This document shows, piece by piece, positions 34,393 through 46,939 of a DNA stretch of 64,000 nucleotides; position 1 is the stretch's first letter; each line of letters begins with the position of its first letter. The DNA comes from Montifringilla adamsi. Lineage: Eukaryota; Chordata; Aves; Passeriformes; Passeridae. Both the position numbers and the translations under genes were made by a program. The stretch covers positions 6,302,641 to 6,366,640 of the forward strand of contig JAGGNK010007559.1 of the NCBI GenBank assembly GCA_017590115.1, written 5' to 3'. The notes beneath the pieces were generated by a model, which saw nothing but the letters and a program-made list of their open reading frames with translations, searched no databases and was not told the origin of the DNA.

Positions 34393-37300
34393 TCAGAGGA
34401 AGGGGTTGAGCCCCCCGGGCGCGGACGGCGGGGCCGGGGGGCCGCTCAGCGGCAGTAAAGGCTGCGGCAAGGTGCTGGGGAGTTCGGGGAAGGTGCCAGC
34501 CTGCGGAAAGGCACTGGCGGAGGCGGGGAGGGCAGCGGTGGCAGCGGGGACGCTGCTGAGGGGCAGCGGCAGGGATGCGCTGTAGGTCATGGAGTTGGCG
34601 GGGTGGCCGGTGGGCAGCCCGGGCACTGGTGAGCTGGTCCGCATCTGGTTCAGCGTCGGCTTGGGCTGCTCGGAGAGGTTGAAGGGGTTGGTGGGGGACG
34701 GCGTGCTCAGACCTGGCAAGGAGAAGATGGGACATGTCAGGACAGCCAGGCAACCTCCAGCACTTCTCCTCCTCCTTTCTCCCCTGCCCACCACCTGTCC
34801 AGCACAGGGAAACCCCTGGCCAACAGCCCTGCAGCACCTACCCGAGAGAAAGGGGTTGCGGGTCTTGGAGGCCGGAGTAGGTGCGACCAGGGAGTCCAGG
34901 TTGACCAGGGAGGAGGCGGCAGGGCCAAGGAAGGCCTCGGGGGTTTTACAGTCCTTCCGATCCTTGCCGGATTCAGGCAGGGAGTCAGCCAGGTTGGCAA
35001 GGTCAAAGCTCTTTGCCCCATCCTGCCTGGTGCTGGGGAACAGGTCGCCAAAGGGGTCGGGCTCTGAGATGGATGGAGGGGAGATGAGACACATGAGCCA
35101 GCTGGGAGACACCAAGGGTGACAGCATTCTCCCTTGTCACTGCACAGGGTGGCTGAGAACACATCTCACCCCATGTCACAGCGTGGGGCTGAGCCTGCAG
35201 CACTGGCCAGCCCAAGGATCCCCCAAGCCACCATGGGAGACAGCAGAGTTAGGGACATGGGTACACACAGAGACTTGGGCTGCTCCCTCAGCTGTGGGGC
35301 AGACTGAGGCCACAGCACGTGCCCATGGAAACAAGATTTGGTCACACCAGCAAGCAACTACACACAACCTGGCCAGCCCTAGAACTGCCTCCCTGCCACA
35401 GGCAGGGACAGGTCACCACCTGCCCACTCCCAGCTCTTACCCACAGGGCTGCTGGACTTGGCCGAGGAGGGCGGCTGCGAGGGCTCCTGCTCCGGCGGCT
35501 CAGGCGGCTTTGCAAACGGGTCAAAAGCGTTCCCCCCTGGAGCTGGGGGGAAGAGGGGACACTCAAGGAGGGGAGCAAGCAGGGAGGTGGGAGGCAGAAG
35601 ATGGAAGGGCAGGAGAGAGGCAGGGGTGGCTGCCTGCAAGGAGATAGAGAAGAGGGGATGCAGTGTGGTGCATGGGGGTGGGGGTCAGGAATGTGCACTG
35701 GGGAAGGCTTAGATGAGCTAGATCATGGGATCATTGCAGACCAAGACACCCCTACTGCATGCAGCCATTACCCCGTAACAAGCAGGTCCTTTTCCCAGCC
35801 CCAGCAGGGACAGGTGGAGGGGACAGGTCTGCAGGAATGCTTTAGCAATCAGCACTGGCCCCCAGACCAGGTTCTGCAACCCTCACCAGGGACCAAAACT
35901 GGGGGCATCACATGCAGGACCTGCACAGGGCTGGAAGAAACACCCAGGAGGAACTGAGAGTGACAATGAGCTTTGAAACACAGGCTGCTCCTACAACTGT
36001 TTCCCCATCTGCAGCATGGCACCTGCGACCAGCAACGGTCCTGTCTAGTCCTGGCAGGGTGTACAGGGGTCATTTGGGTTGAGAAAATAGTATCACTAAT
36101 GGGGGACAGCATCACGCCGCTGCTGGAGGGGCGTGGGGCTGCCATCCGCTCCCATGGGATGGCTCTATTAACTGCCATGTTAATTAAAGCAGCCTATTCT
36201 GTACAAAGATGAAGCCTAAAAGTTCCTTGAAGTCTTCAGGATGCTGAAGGATGAGCAGAGGTCCTGCTGAGGGTCAGGGGAGGGGGTGCTTGGGGAGCTG
36301 GTTGAAGGAAGAAGGGGGGAGAACCCAGAGATGCCCACTTGCAGGAGGGTAGTGATGGTCAAGGCTGTCCTCAATCCTCAGCAAAGCCAAAAGGTCCACT
36401 GAGCCTCTTACCAGGGGTTGGAGGCTGCTCAGGCACAGCAGCCCAAGGGTCAGGAGCTGGTGTAGAATTGGAGCCCTGAGGGGCTGGGGGGGATGCTGTT
36501 CCCCAGGGGTCTGCAGGAGGGAAGCCAGAAGACATCGGTGCCTTCCCCCAGGGGTCAGAGGCTGCAGTGGTGCTGGGGGGAAAGTCCCAGGGCCCAGCAG
36601 AGGTTTGCTGGGATGAGGCGCTCGCCTGGGAGAGGGGGTCCCCTCCAGGGTCTGGGACTGGCACCCAGGGATCCGCTGCACCGGTCCAGGGAGAGGCCAC
36701 CGGCTCCACTTTGGGTTTCATATCTGGAAAAAAACGGAAACTCTGGGAGAGGGGAACAATGCAGAGCACAGAGGAATGCTGAGTGGTGGGTATGTGGCCA
36801 GGAGACCATGGCTTCCAGAAGTACCACCTGGGACTGTAATGGAGTAGGCACCAGAGGGAGAAGAAGACAGAGGTCCTCATTGTTGAGCTGCTGGGGAGGA
36901 ACAGCGGCAAGGGACAACTTTTTGCCACTGTCCCAAATCTTGGCAGCCTGCAAGTTGTCCTCACCTGTCATATCCCATGGGTCAGCAGACGTGTGGCTGG
37001 AGGGGGCTGGCGCCGGCCCGAATATATCTGCCAGCTCCAGAATAGAGGACTGCAGACAGGAAGGGAATAAAGAGGTGAGAGGAGCCTGGGGCAGACCTGC
37101 AGGATTACCCCTGTGTGGCCACCCAGCCTCCAGTGCTGTACCTGGCTTTTCTTCATCTTATCTTCTTCTTGCTCTTCGTCCCTGCCTGGGGCAGTCTCCT
37201 CCACAGGTCTCTGCTGCAGGGAGTTCTCCCCTTGCCAGGTCCTCACTTCCTGTGGGGACAAGGGATGGGGCCTGTGATCTCAGCAACCCTGCACACAGCA

Positions 37301-40254
37301 CCTTCTCCAGGAGACACACCCAGCAGAGGAGCTGCCACCCACAAAGTCCCAGCATCTGAGCAGACAGCTCCTCCAGGGCCGAGCCCCCAGGAGAGCACTC
37401 AGCAGACAGCCCGGAGCAGCGAAAGCAAAGCGGGCATCGGAGCGAGGTGATGTTTGGGGCTCCGGTGCCACAGAGAGAAGACCAAGTGCAAGGAGAGCGG
37501 AGCGCCAGGACTGCAGGACACAGGTACCTTCTCGTGCTCCTCTTTGCTCAGCGCGAGCGCGAGCTGCAATTGCCTTTCTTCGTCTGTACTGGAAAGTGGA
37601 GGAAGTGGCTTCTGGCAACAGAGGAAATTGGGTGACATTTCAGCTTGCCCTCAAGTTGCAGGACTGCTTGGAGGTTGTCCTTCTCCTTGCCATTGCCATT
37701 CAAGCGGCCCCCTGCCTGCCTGCACAGCATCTGTGCCCATCCAGCTGGCCTTGCCTGCAGACCCCCAGCCCAGCATCCTTGTGCTCCCTAACCAGCTCCT
37801 GCTCAGGTTCTCTGCAGCCCCCACCCAGCTCCTTCCCCAATCCCATCACCTGCTGCTGGATTAAGGCTGGGATGATGCTAAATTAGGCAGTCAGCATATT
37901 CCCTGGGAGGTTTTTGGGGACCCTGATGCAGTCAGTGAAGGAGAGGAGATGAGTAAGACATCCCCTTGCCCTGGCAGCCTGCTGGGGAAGATGATTTGTG
38001 ACACTGATCAGCCTCAGTTTGGGATTTCTGCCAGCCCCACACCTAGACCTGAGTAGACTTTGGGGAGAGGCTGTCCCTGTACCACCATGGTGGCCCTGAT
38101 CACTGCCCCATGACACTTTTCCAGCAGTGTGGGGACTCATGGGAGCTGGGAATGGGTACCCTGATAGGGGTGTATGTGTGTCGACACCCATAAATGTGTG
38201 CACATGACTGTGCAGCCCAGATGGGCTCCAACAAAAAGGCAACACTTTCCAGAGAGTGTTTCTTCAGTGCTCATTGGAGCAGTGTGAGGAGGCTATAAAT
38301 ACTCAAATTCCAGGACAAAAATAGGGATATACACCCTGCTCTGCCTCCAAAAGAGCCTCAATCGGGCAGGAAAGACTGGCAGCAACAAGCACCATCTCCA
38401 GAGCACATCCCCTGCCCTGGCAGGACTGAGCTCATGGTGCTGGGTGCCAGCTCCAGGGGATGCCCACCAGTCCAGCCATGCAGCTCCTTGGTCCCCATGT
38501 CCCTCTGATTTTGTGTACTGGATGTACCCACAGGCTCATGCACACCGTGCTAGCTGGTTGCTGGTGAGCAAATAATCCATTCTTCGTGGAAAAGGGGCCA
38601 GCAGACAGGAGAAGGGACAGCCTGAAGTGGCTTCACACTGGGCACAATATCCCACTTGCTTGATTCCTCCTGGGGCTGTTTCCCAGTGCTCCTTCTAGCC
38701 CAGTTTGAAAGGACCAGACAGTGGGAGGGAGCACCTATGTGCAGTGAGCCCCCAGCCCTGGAGATGCTGCTGGCCCTGCACCCACACAAACTGGTGGGCA
38801 AGGCTTTGCCTCCTAAACCTCTGTGGGTAGGCAAGAGGAATGGGGGAGCTTAGACCAAAAGTCCTCGGCAGAGGAGGGCAGCCAGGTTGGGAGGGTGGGC
38901 TTTGGGGTATATCCAGAAGACCCCCCAAGTTCATCCTAGGGTCTGGGAGGCTGGACAGATCCCAGCCTGGTGCTGTCCTCTCTAATACGAGAACAGGGAG
39001 CAGGGGCAGCCCATGTCTCCATCTGCCCGCTGGTGATTTTGGGTGCCAGACACAATGCGAGGAGCCTGGTGCAGTTGCAGGTACATGCACCAGCCTCAGG
39101 CAGCCCCCAAAATCCTGCCTCTTCCCAGGGAACTGACCCACTGTGTTCACAGACAAGGCAAGGTAAGGGAGGTGCCTCACACCCCAGGACAGGCAGGGCC
39201 ACTCTACCTTCTCTGCCTCCTCCCGACTCATGGCCAGTGCCAGCTGCAGCTGCAGCTCCTCCTCTCCTGTCGTCTGGGGCCGTGCTTGCTCCAGGTCAGA
39301 GGCAAACCGTGGGGATGAGGATGATGCTGGGAGATAAAAGAGGAAAAGGGGAAGGAGTGGCATCAGGACTGAGGTATTTTGGGCAGCACATCACCAGTTT
39401 CTAGGCCTCCATCCCAATGCCCAGCCTCTCCAGGAGATGTACCCATGCATTATAGCTCCCTACCTTGAACAAGCCATGAGTTTAAGGCTGGAGGCACCAC
39501 CAGCTGCCACTGCTGCTGGGGTCCACCACTGGCCCAGCCAAATCTCTGCCCTGTGCTGCAGGATGGGCTTCACCACCACCATCCCAAAAGATGCAGAAGA
39601 ATGACGGGCACCAAGCAGGTGTAAACCAAATGCAACACCTGCCTCCCCTGAGAGAGCCCAAGTGAGCCGCCAGTAACACTCACAGTTGAATGAGGAGGGT
39701 GAGCCCCGTGCCCGGCTGTAATCTTCACCGTAGGGTGATGCCCGGCGGCCGTAGGTGACCTGGTGGCTGCCACTGCCCATGCCCTCCAGGGCCATGCGCT
39801 CCTTGGTCTGCAGCGCATGCGCCCGTTCCTGCTTCAGCCGCTCCTCGTCCTTCAGCAGCGCCATCACCTGCTTCACCTTCTCCCGGATGTTGATGCCCTG
39901 GTCCTTGCCGTCACGGTCCACGTACTGGAAATCCTTCAGCGTCTGGATGGTGTAGAGGTTCTCCCGGCACTGGTGGGTCACCTTCTCGGAGCCGGTTTTG
40001 ATGAGGTAGTCCAGGAGGGTGAGGGCTTTGTAGACGTGACGCCAGTTCTTGCCGCTGTCGTTCAACCGCCGCCAGATCATGCCCATGACCTCAGCGAAAG
40101 CCACTGTGTTGAAGGTGAGGTCGGCGATCTCTGACATCAGGGAGCTGGGAGGACCCCAGGGATCATTGGAGGTGGCCTCCCGCACCTTGATCTCTGCCTC
40201 TGAGTAGTTGTGCACGATGTTCTTCACCTGCCGACGCAACGCCGAGGTTGTCAT
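34393..40254 (-). CDS. EPN3: EPN3 (epsin 3), 9 coding exons, 640 aa
   Basis: Coding exons: 39684-40254, 39208-39326, 37528-37611, 37142-37249, 36965-37049, 36412-36723, 35441-35542, 34842-35063, 34393-34712 (1923 nt, phases close). The first coding exon holds the whole ENTH domain (about residues 12-144, from MTTSALRRQVKN), which binds PI(4,5)P2 and bends membrane. Two ubiquitin-interacting motifs follow (EEELQLQLALAMSREE about 212-227; DEERQLQLALALSKEE about 240-255). The middle region has five DPW motifs (AP-2 binding) and DPF motifs. Three NPF motifs at 530-532, 543-545 and 637-639 bind EH-domain proteins such as EPS15; the last is one residue from the C-terminus. Role: clathrin adaptor that brings ubiquitinated cargo into coated pits. 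EPN3 rather than EPN1/EPN2 is assigned from synteny and length (human 632 aa). Confidence 0.95.
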
Positions 40255-42308
40255 GGCTGTGTGGTGCTGGAGACCTGCTGGTGGCAGGCAGGAACAGTGG
40301 AGAAGGGATGAGTGAGCACAGCCACAGCCTCACCAGCACCTGCAGCAGGGAACAGTGACACAGAGATCTCAGCATCACCCCAACCACCAAGACCCACTCC
40401 CAGAGTCCTCCACTGGCACCAGGGACATTTCTCAAGGTGGATGTTACCATCATAGGGGCATCAGGAGCACCCTGCCAGGCTGCCACAACTCACCAACTCA
40501 GACACACAGGATGCTCAAGGGGAAAAGAAATCTCACGGTAAATGATACCCAGAATTGCTGAGCCACCACAAGTTTTGGCTCTGGATTCAGCAACATTTGA
40601 GATTCTACCCTGCACTTCTGTTTCTAAAAGTAATCATCTGAAAATGGCAGCTCCCTCCTCCAGATCCTGTCTGTCTCAGCTCCACTGTCCTGGCAAACTT
40701 GATTTCAGACCCTCCCAGTCCTTGTGCAGCCAGGAATTCCCCTGTACACCCAGATGCACTACCTGCAGCTGCACGGAGCCCTGCTTGTCCCAGTTGTCAG
40801 CCCAAGGCTCTCAGTGCTGTCAAGGCTGCATCGTGCAAACCCAAAACCTCGTCATGAGTCAGAGCCTGTAACGACTCACTAGTGCTGGCAGCTGCTCAGG
40901 CAGGTTTTCCCAGCAAATTTGGTAATTTTGCTCCCTCGAGTGGCTGGCGAATTCAGGGTGCTAACAGCCAGTGCCAGGTTAGCCAGCAGGATGGATAATG
41001 CAATGCCCCTCTCACCAAAATCCTGAGCTGTCTGAGCCTCCTCTGGACCTAGACACAGGGGCTGCAGGGGTTGGCATGGCCAGGAGCTGCCCTGGTACCT
41101 CCCCATGGGCAATGCCTGTCCTTGGGATGTGCCACACTGACACAGATGCAGTGACGTGGGGCAGTCTGGACCTGTCCTCACATGAGCCTATCACAACCCT
41201 GTGCCCTGCTCCATGCTGGTCCTAAATCCTCACCTTGTCCCTGCATGGTGAGAAGACACTGTTCACCCTCATTTTATCAGAGAGCCAAGCTGAGGGAGAG
41301 GCAGAGGCTGCCTTGCTCTCGGCAGGGCTGCACCGCAGGACTGGGCAGATGAGCTGCTCCCAGAGCCCTCACGGCAGCTGTGACAAAACTCACTGGTAAT
41401 TTTTCCCTATCCAAGATAACACATGCGAGCAGAGGAATATCTCCCCCACACACAGCCGTCTGCAGACAGTGGTTATCAGTGTCCATTTCATCACCCACCT
41501 CGTGTTCCAGTACCTCCCTGGACTGCAGCTGCTGCACCACATCCAGCCCTCTCCCAGCTCAGGATACCACTCCATCCCACTGGAGCTGGGCCAGGGCTGT
41601 GCTGATGTGCCCACAAGCCATGCACGGCACCCACCACAGTCCCACACAACCCGTGCGACCAGTCCAGCACCTCCTGCTCCTGTGGGCCAGCAGCCAGGCG
41701 CCCCACAGCTCCACCAGCAACATCTCCCGTGAGTCAGAGAGGAGCCTGGCACCGCCACGCTCGCGGGTGGACAAAGTTTCTCTCGAGTCGGTTCCCTGCA
41801 CCGATTCCTTTCGCAATGCAGCCTGTCAGCGTGGCCTTTGGATCCCGCCGGGAGAGCCCATGGTGCAGTCGGCCAGGCCACTGCCCGCCTGGCACGGAAA
41901 CGCCTCCGGGACAAGGGCAGCAACACAGCAAAGTCCTCCAGGACTTGGCTCCATGCTCTGCTTTCCACCAACACCCAGGTGGAGATAAAGTCACATTCTC
42001 CAAAGGTGCCACCAGCCTGGAAAGCACCAGCAAGCACATTGGCAGTCCGAGGAGGCAGGATGGTTCCTTCTGCCTCCAACAGGTTTCCTAACTGGACAAA
42101 CCCCAAGGTCCAGTGACAGGCTCCCGGCATTGCTCATCCTGGCCAGAAACCTGACCCCAGCTGGACTTTGCCCACCATGAGATGGCCTGGGAAGTCTGAA
42201 TGGAAAGAGATGGGAAACATCGGCTGGGGCAGGGATGAGAGGAACGTAATCAAGGCTCGAGCTGCCAGCGGCGTTTAGAGCTGTGGGTTTATCAAACACA
42301 GTATCATC

Positions 42309-42328
42309 CCCCCCCCCCCCCCCCTCCC
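42309..42328 (+). repeat. Poly(C) run
   Basis: About 16 consecutive C followed by T/C, in the EPN3 upstream region within intron 1. Length may be unreliable in the assembly. A TATAAA motif on the plus strand (42334-42339) follows directly but has no visible transcript. Confidence 0.8.
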
Positions 42329-42359
42329 TGGAATATAAAGGGAGTGAAACAGAAGCCGT

Positions 42360-43240
42360 GTGGGAGATAAGGCGGCAGCACCCAACAGCTCATATGGAAT
42401 TACTGCAGTGACCTTGACCAAGAGTGGCCAGGTGGGAGAAGGACACGGCTGCGGGGCTAGGTCCCCATCGCCCGCGGGCCGGCGCGGGGGGCTGCGAGGG
42501 CGACGCGGGAGCGGCGAGGGGGCGAGGAGGAACGGCCTGGAGGGGGAGCGGCAGGGACGGGGGGGATGCAGGGGGGCAAAAGGGGCCGGCGAGGGGGGGG
42601 GGGGCGGGAGGGGGATTTACAGCTCCATCCTTAATCAAGTGCAGGGCTGAGAAGAGCAGCGACTGCTATGGGGGAAACAGCACGGAGCGGCCCCCGCAGC
42701 GCCCTCCGCCGCGCCGCCGGCTCCCGCACCGGCCCGGCTCCCGCTCCCGCAGCCGCAGCTGGGGCCCGAGCCTGGCCCGGGAGGCGTCCCGGCACCGGGC
42801 TGCCCGCCGAGGCCCGGCATCCCCCGCAGCCCGCGATGCTCCAGCGTCCAGAACCTTCCTCCTCCTCCCCCCCACCGCAGTCCGGTGCCAGGGGCGCGCA
42901 GCCCCGCTTACCTGCGCGGTGCTGCCGCCGGTGCCGCCGCCGGTGAGCGCGGGCTGGAGGCGGCCGCAGCCGCCCGCTCCTGCTGCGCGCCGCCGAGTTG
43001 CCGGGCTGGCTGGGCAGGTCCCGACGGCAGGTCCCGGCTTAACCCCTTCGGGGCCGCCCGGGCACCGGCAGAGGCGCTCAGGCCCCCCCGGTGCGGTGCG
43101 GCGCAGCGCGGTGCGGTACCGGCCGCGGGGGATGCGGCGCCGAGCCCCTGCCCCGCCGCATGCGGGAGGCGGGGATGCTGTAAATGCTCAGTCACTGCCC
43201 CTTCTCTGGCAGCCAGCCAGGCGCTGCTCGCTGCTGCCTG
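42360..43240 (-). promoter_or_regulatory. EPN3: EPN3 CpG island
   Basis: About 900 bases of dense CpG spanning the inferred noncoding first exon of EPN3 and its flanks. No TATA box is apparent on the minus strand. Open reading frames across it on both strands are chance frames of GC-rich DNA. Confidence 0.7.
42912..43150 (-). other. EPN3: EPN3 noncoding exon 1 (5' UTR)
   Basis: Within the CpG island the minus strand has a strong donor, CGCAG|GTAAGC, ending an exon at 42912. The matching acceptor is at 40274, where CAGCAG precedes 20 untranslated bases and the EPN3 ATG (40252-40254). The intron is 2.6 kb. The upstream edge of exon 1 (transcription start) is a guess. Confidence 0.6.
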
Positions 43241-43268
43241 CGCGCCTGTATTCCTTTTTCTTTTTTTC

Positions 43269-43413
43269 CCTCCTCCCGCACCCCCCCCCCCCCCCCCCAC
43301 CCCTTTTTTTTTTTTTTTTTTCTCCAAGCCATCCTATTAAAAAAAAACCCTAAAGTTTAGTCTGGGATTAGCAGGAGGTTTTTTCCCCCCCCCCGGCCCC
43401 CCCCCCCCCCCAT
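43269..43413 (+). repeat. Cluster of poly(C), poly(T) and poly(A) runs
   Basis: Long C runs near 43280-43298 and 43387-43410, with a T run near 43303-43321 and a short A run near 43342, directly upstream of the EPN3 CpG island. They are low-complexity and length-unstable. They may mark an assembly weak point. Confidence 0.85.
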
Positions 43414-43459
43414 TATTTTTAGACAGAAATCCACGTCCCCGGGCGCGGAAGAAGCTCCG

Positions 43460-46400
43460 AGGGATGTCGACCCTCCCCACCACACAGCTCCCTCTCTGCT
43501 ACCCAAGGCCACACTCGCAATTTGGGTTCTTTAAATTATTTTTTTATTTCTTTATTTTGCTAGGATCTAAATTTGGAGCGGGTTCTTCCCCTGCTCTGAA
43601 CAGCTCCCGGAGCCTGGCTGGGGGAAGAGAGGGAGGCATCAGATGACATGACAAAATAAGTCATGTCTCTCGATCATTTCAATGCCGCCCCCTCTCACTC
43701 GGCCTCTGCCTTCCATTTTAATCACTGACAGCCCTTCAAGTATTATGGATAGATATAATCTTTTTAATATCACTGACATTTTTCACGATGGAAAACATCT
43801 CAGGGGTGCTGAGACATCTGGGGTGGGAGGGGGGTCATGCCTTCCTGCTGCTGCTTCCACTAGCCACACAGAGTGCTGAGCTGAGATCCATCTTGCCCCA
43901 GGGTCCCGCCTTCGGTCTCGGGGGAGGCCATGTGTCCCTGGGGGCTTTGCAGATCTCAGCAGCCTGACATTCCCAGCAGGCCCTGGCCGTGCAGGCTGAA
44001 TAAGCATCTAATCCCGCTCCCAGGTACAGTGAGGGAAAAGAGCATATCCAGCATCCAAACCCTCTGCAGGTCAGCCCAGAGAACATCCCAGCTCAGGAAG
44101 TGGCAGGCATTCTTCACGGCAGCCCAAGCTCCAAGCTTTCCTCTTCCTCCATTCCCAGTGCTCCTGCTTCACTGTGTCAGATGGTGAAGTAGACAGCTTG
44201 CCTTTCTTCAGGCAGTGATTTTTTTATAAGCAAAGTGAACCTCTCCATGGGGAGAACATCCCAGGAGGTGTTTTTGGAGCTGTACAAATGTGGGGCTTCT
44301 TTGCTGGGGATTCCAAAACCCACCATGGGTATAGGACCCAGCAAAGCACTGTTTGCCCTCAGCAGGGCCTGGCCACTCATCCAGATCCCCTCTGCCATTG
44401 GAAACATACTGTCATCTTCTGCTTGCTGCATTTGCCTGCAATTCCCCCTCTTCCCATCCTCACTGGTGGTGATGGTGTCTTCAGGCCCCACTCACGTGAT
44501 GGGTTTGGAATGCAACTCCCAAGGCCAGGACGGTTTCTCACCTTGGTTATTTAGCAAACACAACACAAATCATTAACACTAATACAAATAATGCCCACGC
44601 TTGGGAGAGGAGAAGGAATAATTTCCTTGCCTGGCTGCAAGGACTCAGCCTTACAGTATCCTGCAGAGTGCAGGACTGGCAGCCCTGAGGGTCTTGTTGC
44701 TAAGGACAGAGCCCACATCTCACTCTAGGCCTGTAAATAAGGGGTATATGTTTCTAAAGCTACTCTTTGGAAACCACCTCTAACTCCACTGCAGTTCCTG
44801 TTCTGTTACTTCCACAAATCAATGCAAAAGGAAAAAAAAAAAAAAAAAAAAGCAGCTGGCTCACAAAAAGCTGCAGCAGCCAGACAGCAGAGTACCACAG
44901 TTGTTGGCCCAGCACATCCCTTCCTGCATGCTCCTTGTACCTTGTCCCCTGAGGACACTCTTGTCCAAGGCTGGAAGAGGCACTGGCAATATTTATGACA
45001 AAAAATTCTGACAAGAAATTAGACGATTCACAGGTTTGTTCTCCTTTGCAGAATTTTTATGCCGCCCACCTGCCCTCTGCTACCAGTCTCCTCCCTGGAA
45101 GGGAAGATGCCAGCACAGGACATTCTTCCATTGTACGTGACTGATGTAAAACTTTCATCTACCCCGTGTTGTATTAACAGATTTTCCTGTGGGTAGATGA
45201 ACACATGGAGCCTGGTTTCAATCGACTGAAGATATGGATCCATGGAGACATGGATGGGCTTTGCCATCCTTTAAGGTAAAACTACCAAATGAAAGGATTC
45301 CTGCCTCTCTGACAATCACGTTGCCTCTAGAACATGCAGACTCCCTCTCTCCTAGAAACAGATGGCTTGAGCAGTTTGAGTTGGGCAAATTCACAAAGCT
45401 GATAATCATCTCCAGGGAGGCAGGAGCTATTGTCAGAGCCTGTGAGACACACCCCAACTTCAGGCCTTTTTCCTCCTAATTCTCAAAATGTTGCTGAAAT
45501 TCTCACTCCAGGAATGCTGAGCAGAGACATTCCCTTTGTGGGTCTGTGCCCACTGAGCCAGAGGAGGCTCCTGCTGCTACAGAAGCCAAAATGCCTCCCC
45601 ACACCCCACTATGAGAAAACATCTCAAAAGATGAGGAGCCTCATCTGGCCAGTGAAAAAAACAAGCTGTGCTTTGCCATGGTATTGCTTGGAGCCAAGAG
45701 GAGAAATAGATCCTCTCCCCAGGGACAGCACAGGAGTTAAAATGAGAAAGCAGAAGACACCAATGCAGCAGAAGGAGCAGTCATTTCACACTACATGTGC
45801 AGCTGCAAGCTGTGTGCTAGCCGAGGGACAGGGGCATGTGCCCAAGGGGCACACCTGGAGCCACTGAGCTCATGGCTGAGCTATGCTGAGCATGGATAGG
45901 CATCTGCTGCTTAAGAACTCCAGTGGGATCACCATCCCCAATTAATGATCTACACTGATGTCACTGCTCTACAGGGCCAAAGCCTTTCTGGGGAATGCTG
46001 TTCAGCTACTTTAGCAGGAAGGTGGCACTTAGTGACACCAGGCCAAGACAGACCCCACACAGAGCTCACTCTGCCTCGAGAACCTGTTTCAAGTCCAATG
46101 TGCCACACTCAGGCCTGGGATGCCTCCACAGAAAGCCCCATTCCAGTAGTGATGCACACAGATGGAAAATGGTGATGAGCCCAGACACACAGGCAGATGG
46201 ACAGACAGGAGGGGTGGCTCTAACATGAGGACTTAGCATGGCTCACAACTTTTATAGCACAAATTTCACTCATTTAAGAGTGATTAGTCTTAGAAGGAAG
46301 AATGTAAAACCTGGCTCAGAATGGGGCGTGGGTACCTGACGCTCAATGGAAAGAGATGGCAAGATCAGTGCAAGAAGGAAATCTGTGAGTGCAAAACCAG

Positions 46401-46870
46401 GCAGGGTGGCAAATCCCTTGGGACAGTGTTTTTACTGGGATCCAGAATGCCTCAGAGAAGCCTCCTGTCAGCAAGTCCCAAGGCGAGACTGGACAAGATG
46501 CCAAAAATATGATAAGACCCAGGATGGATTTGTCTGCTCTCCTGGTACCAGTATTCATGAGTACAAGTACATCCTGCTCACTCACCTGCTAGCAAAGCAC
46601 AATCAAGACACAAAGAATATACCTCATGTTAACTAGCACTTTTAAATTCTCCTTTAGCAGAAATACCAGTATTTTCCAGTCTTAAATGTTTTCTGAAGTG
46701 GTGATCCTTTTTGCCTTGTCTCTTCTTGGCAAGCATCATCTGTAGCAGTAACAGATGATCTAGCAATAGTCTCACATCACAGTGTGTCAGAAAAGAGGCA
46801 GCCCAGTATTTGTAACCACTGAATCACTTGAGAAAGAAGAATCTCCATTCCATCTGTGTAAATATGGTTA
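43460..46870. other. Intergenic region between EPN3 and MYCBPAP
   Basis: About 3.4 kb with no supportable gene. AT-rich, complex sequence near 43640-43800 with a perfect hairpin could be regulatory. The rest holds short chance frames and an A run near 44832-44850. Confidence 0.6.
43645..43667. repeat. Perfect 8-bp hairpin with 7-base loop
   Basis: GACATGAC at 43645-43652 and GTCATGTC at 43660-43667 are exact reverse complements around an aaaataa loop. It lies in an AT-rich patch just upstream of the EPN3 CpG island. Confidence 0.75.
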
Positions 46871-46881
46871 TTTATTTTATT
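46871..46881 (-). terminator. MYCBPAP: MYCBPAP poly(A) signals (overlapping AATAAA)
   Basis: On the minus strand, 64 bases after the MYCBPAP stop codon, the sequence reads AAAATAAAATAAATAA, with two overlapping AATAAA hexamers. This gives a very short 3' UTR of roughly 80-90 bases. Confidence 0.8.
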
Positions 46882-46939
46882 TTTTCAAAAGAAAGTCTAT
46901 TTCTACATACAAAGGGCTTCACTTCCACTTCAGAGCATG

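Noticed and set aside
33294..34409. Open frame of 371 codons on the plus strand
   Set aside because: It spans SPATA20 exon 1, its promoter and the EPN3 3' UTR in antisense. Composition is low-complexity and no family is recognisable.
34589..35647. Open frame of 352 codons on the plus strand
   Set aside because: Antisense shadow of the EPN3 Pro-rich tail exons and their introns.
42334..42339. TATAAA on the plus strand next to the poly(C) run as a promoter
   Set aside because: It points away from EPN3 and no exon, donor or reading frame follows that I can support.
42424..43353. Open frame of 309 codons on the plus strand over the EPN3 CpG island
   Set aside because: GC-rich chance frame with Arg/Pro/Ala bias that ends in homopolymer tracts; no start context or splice support.
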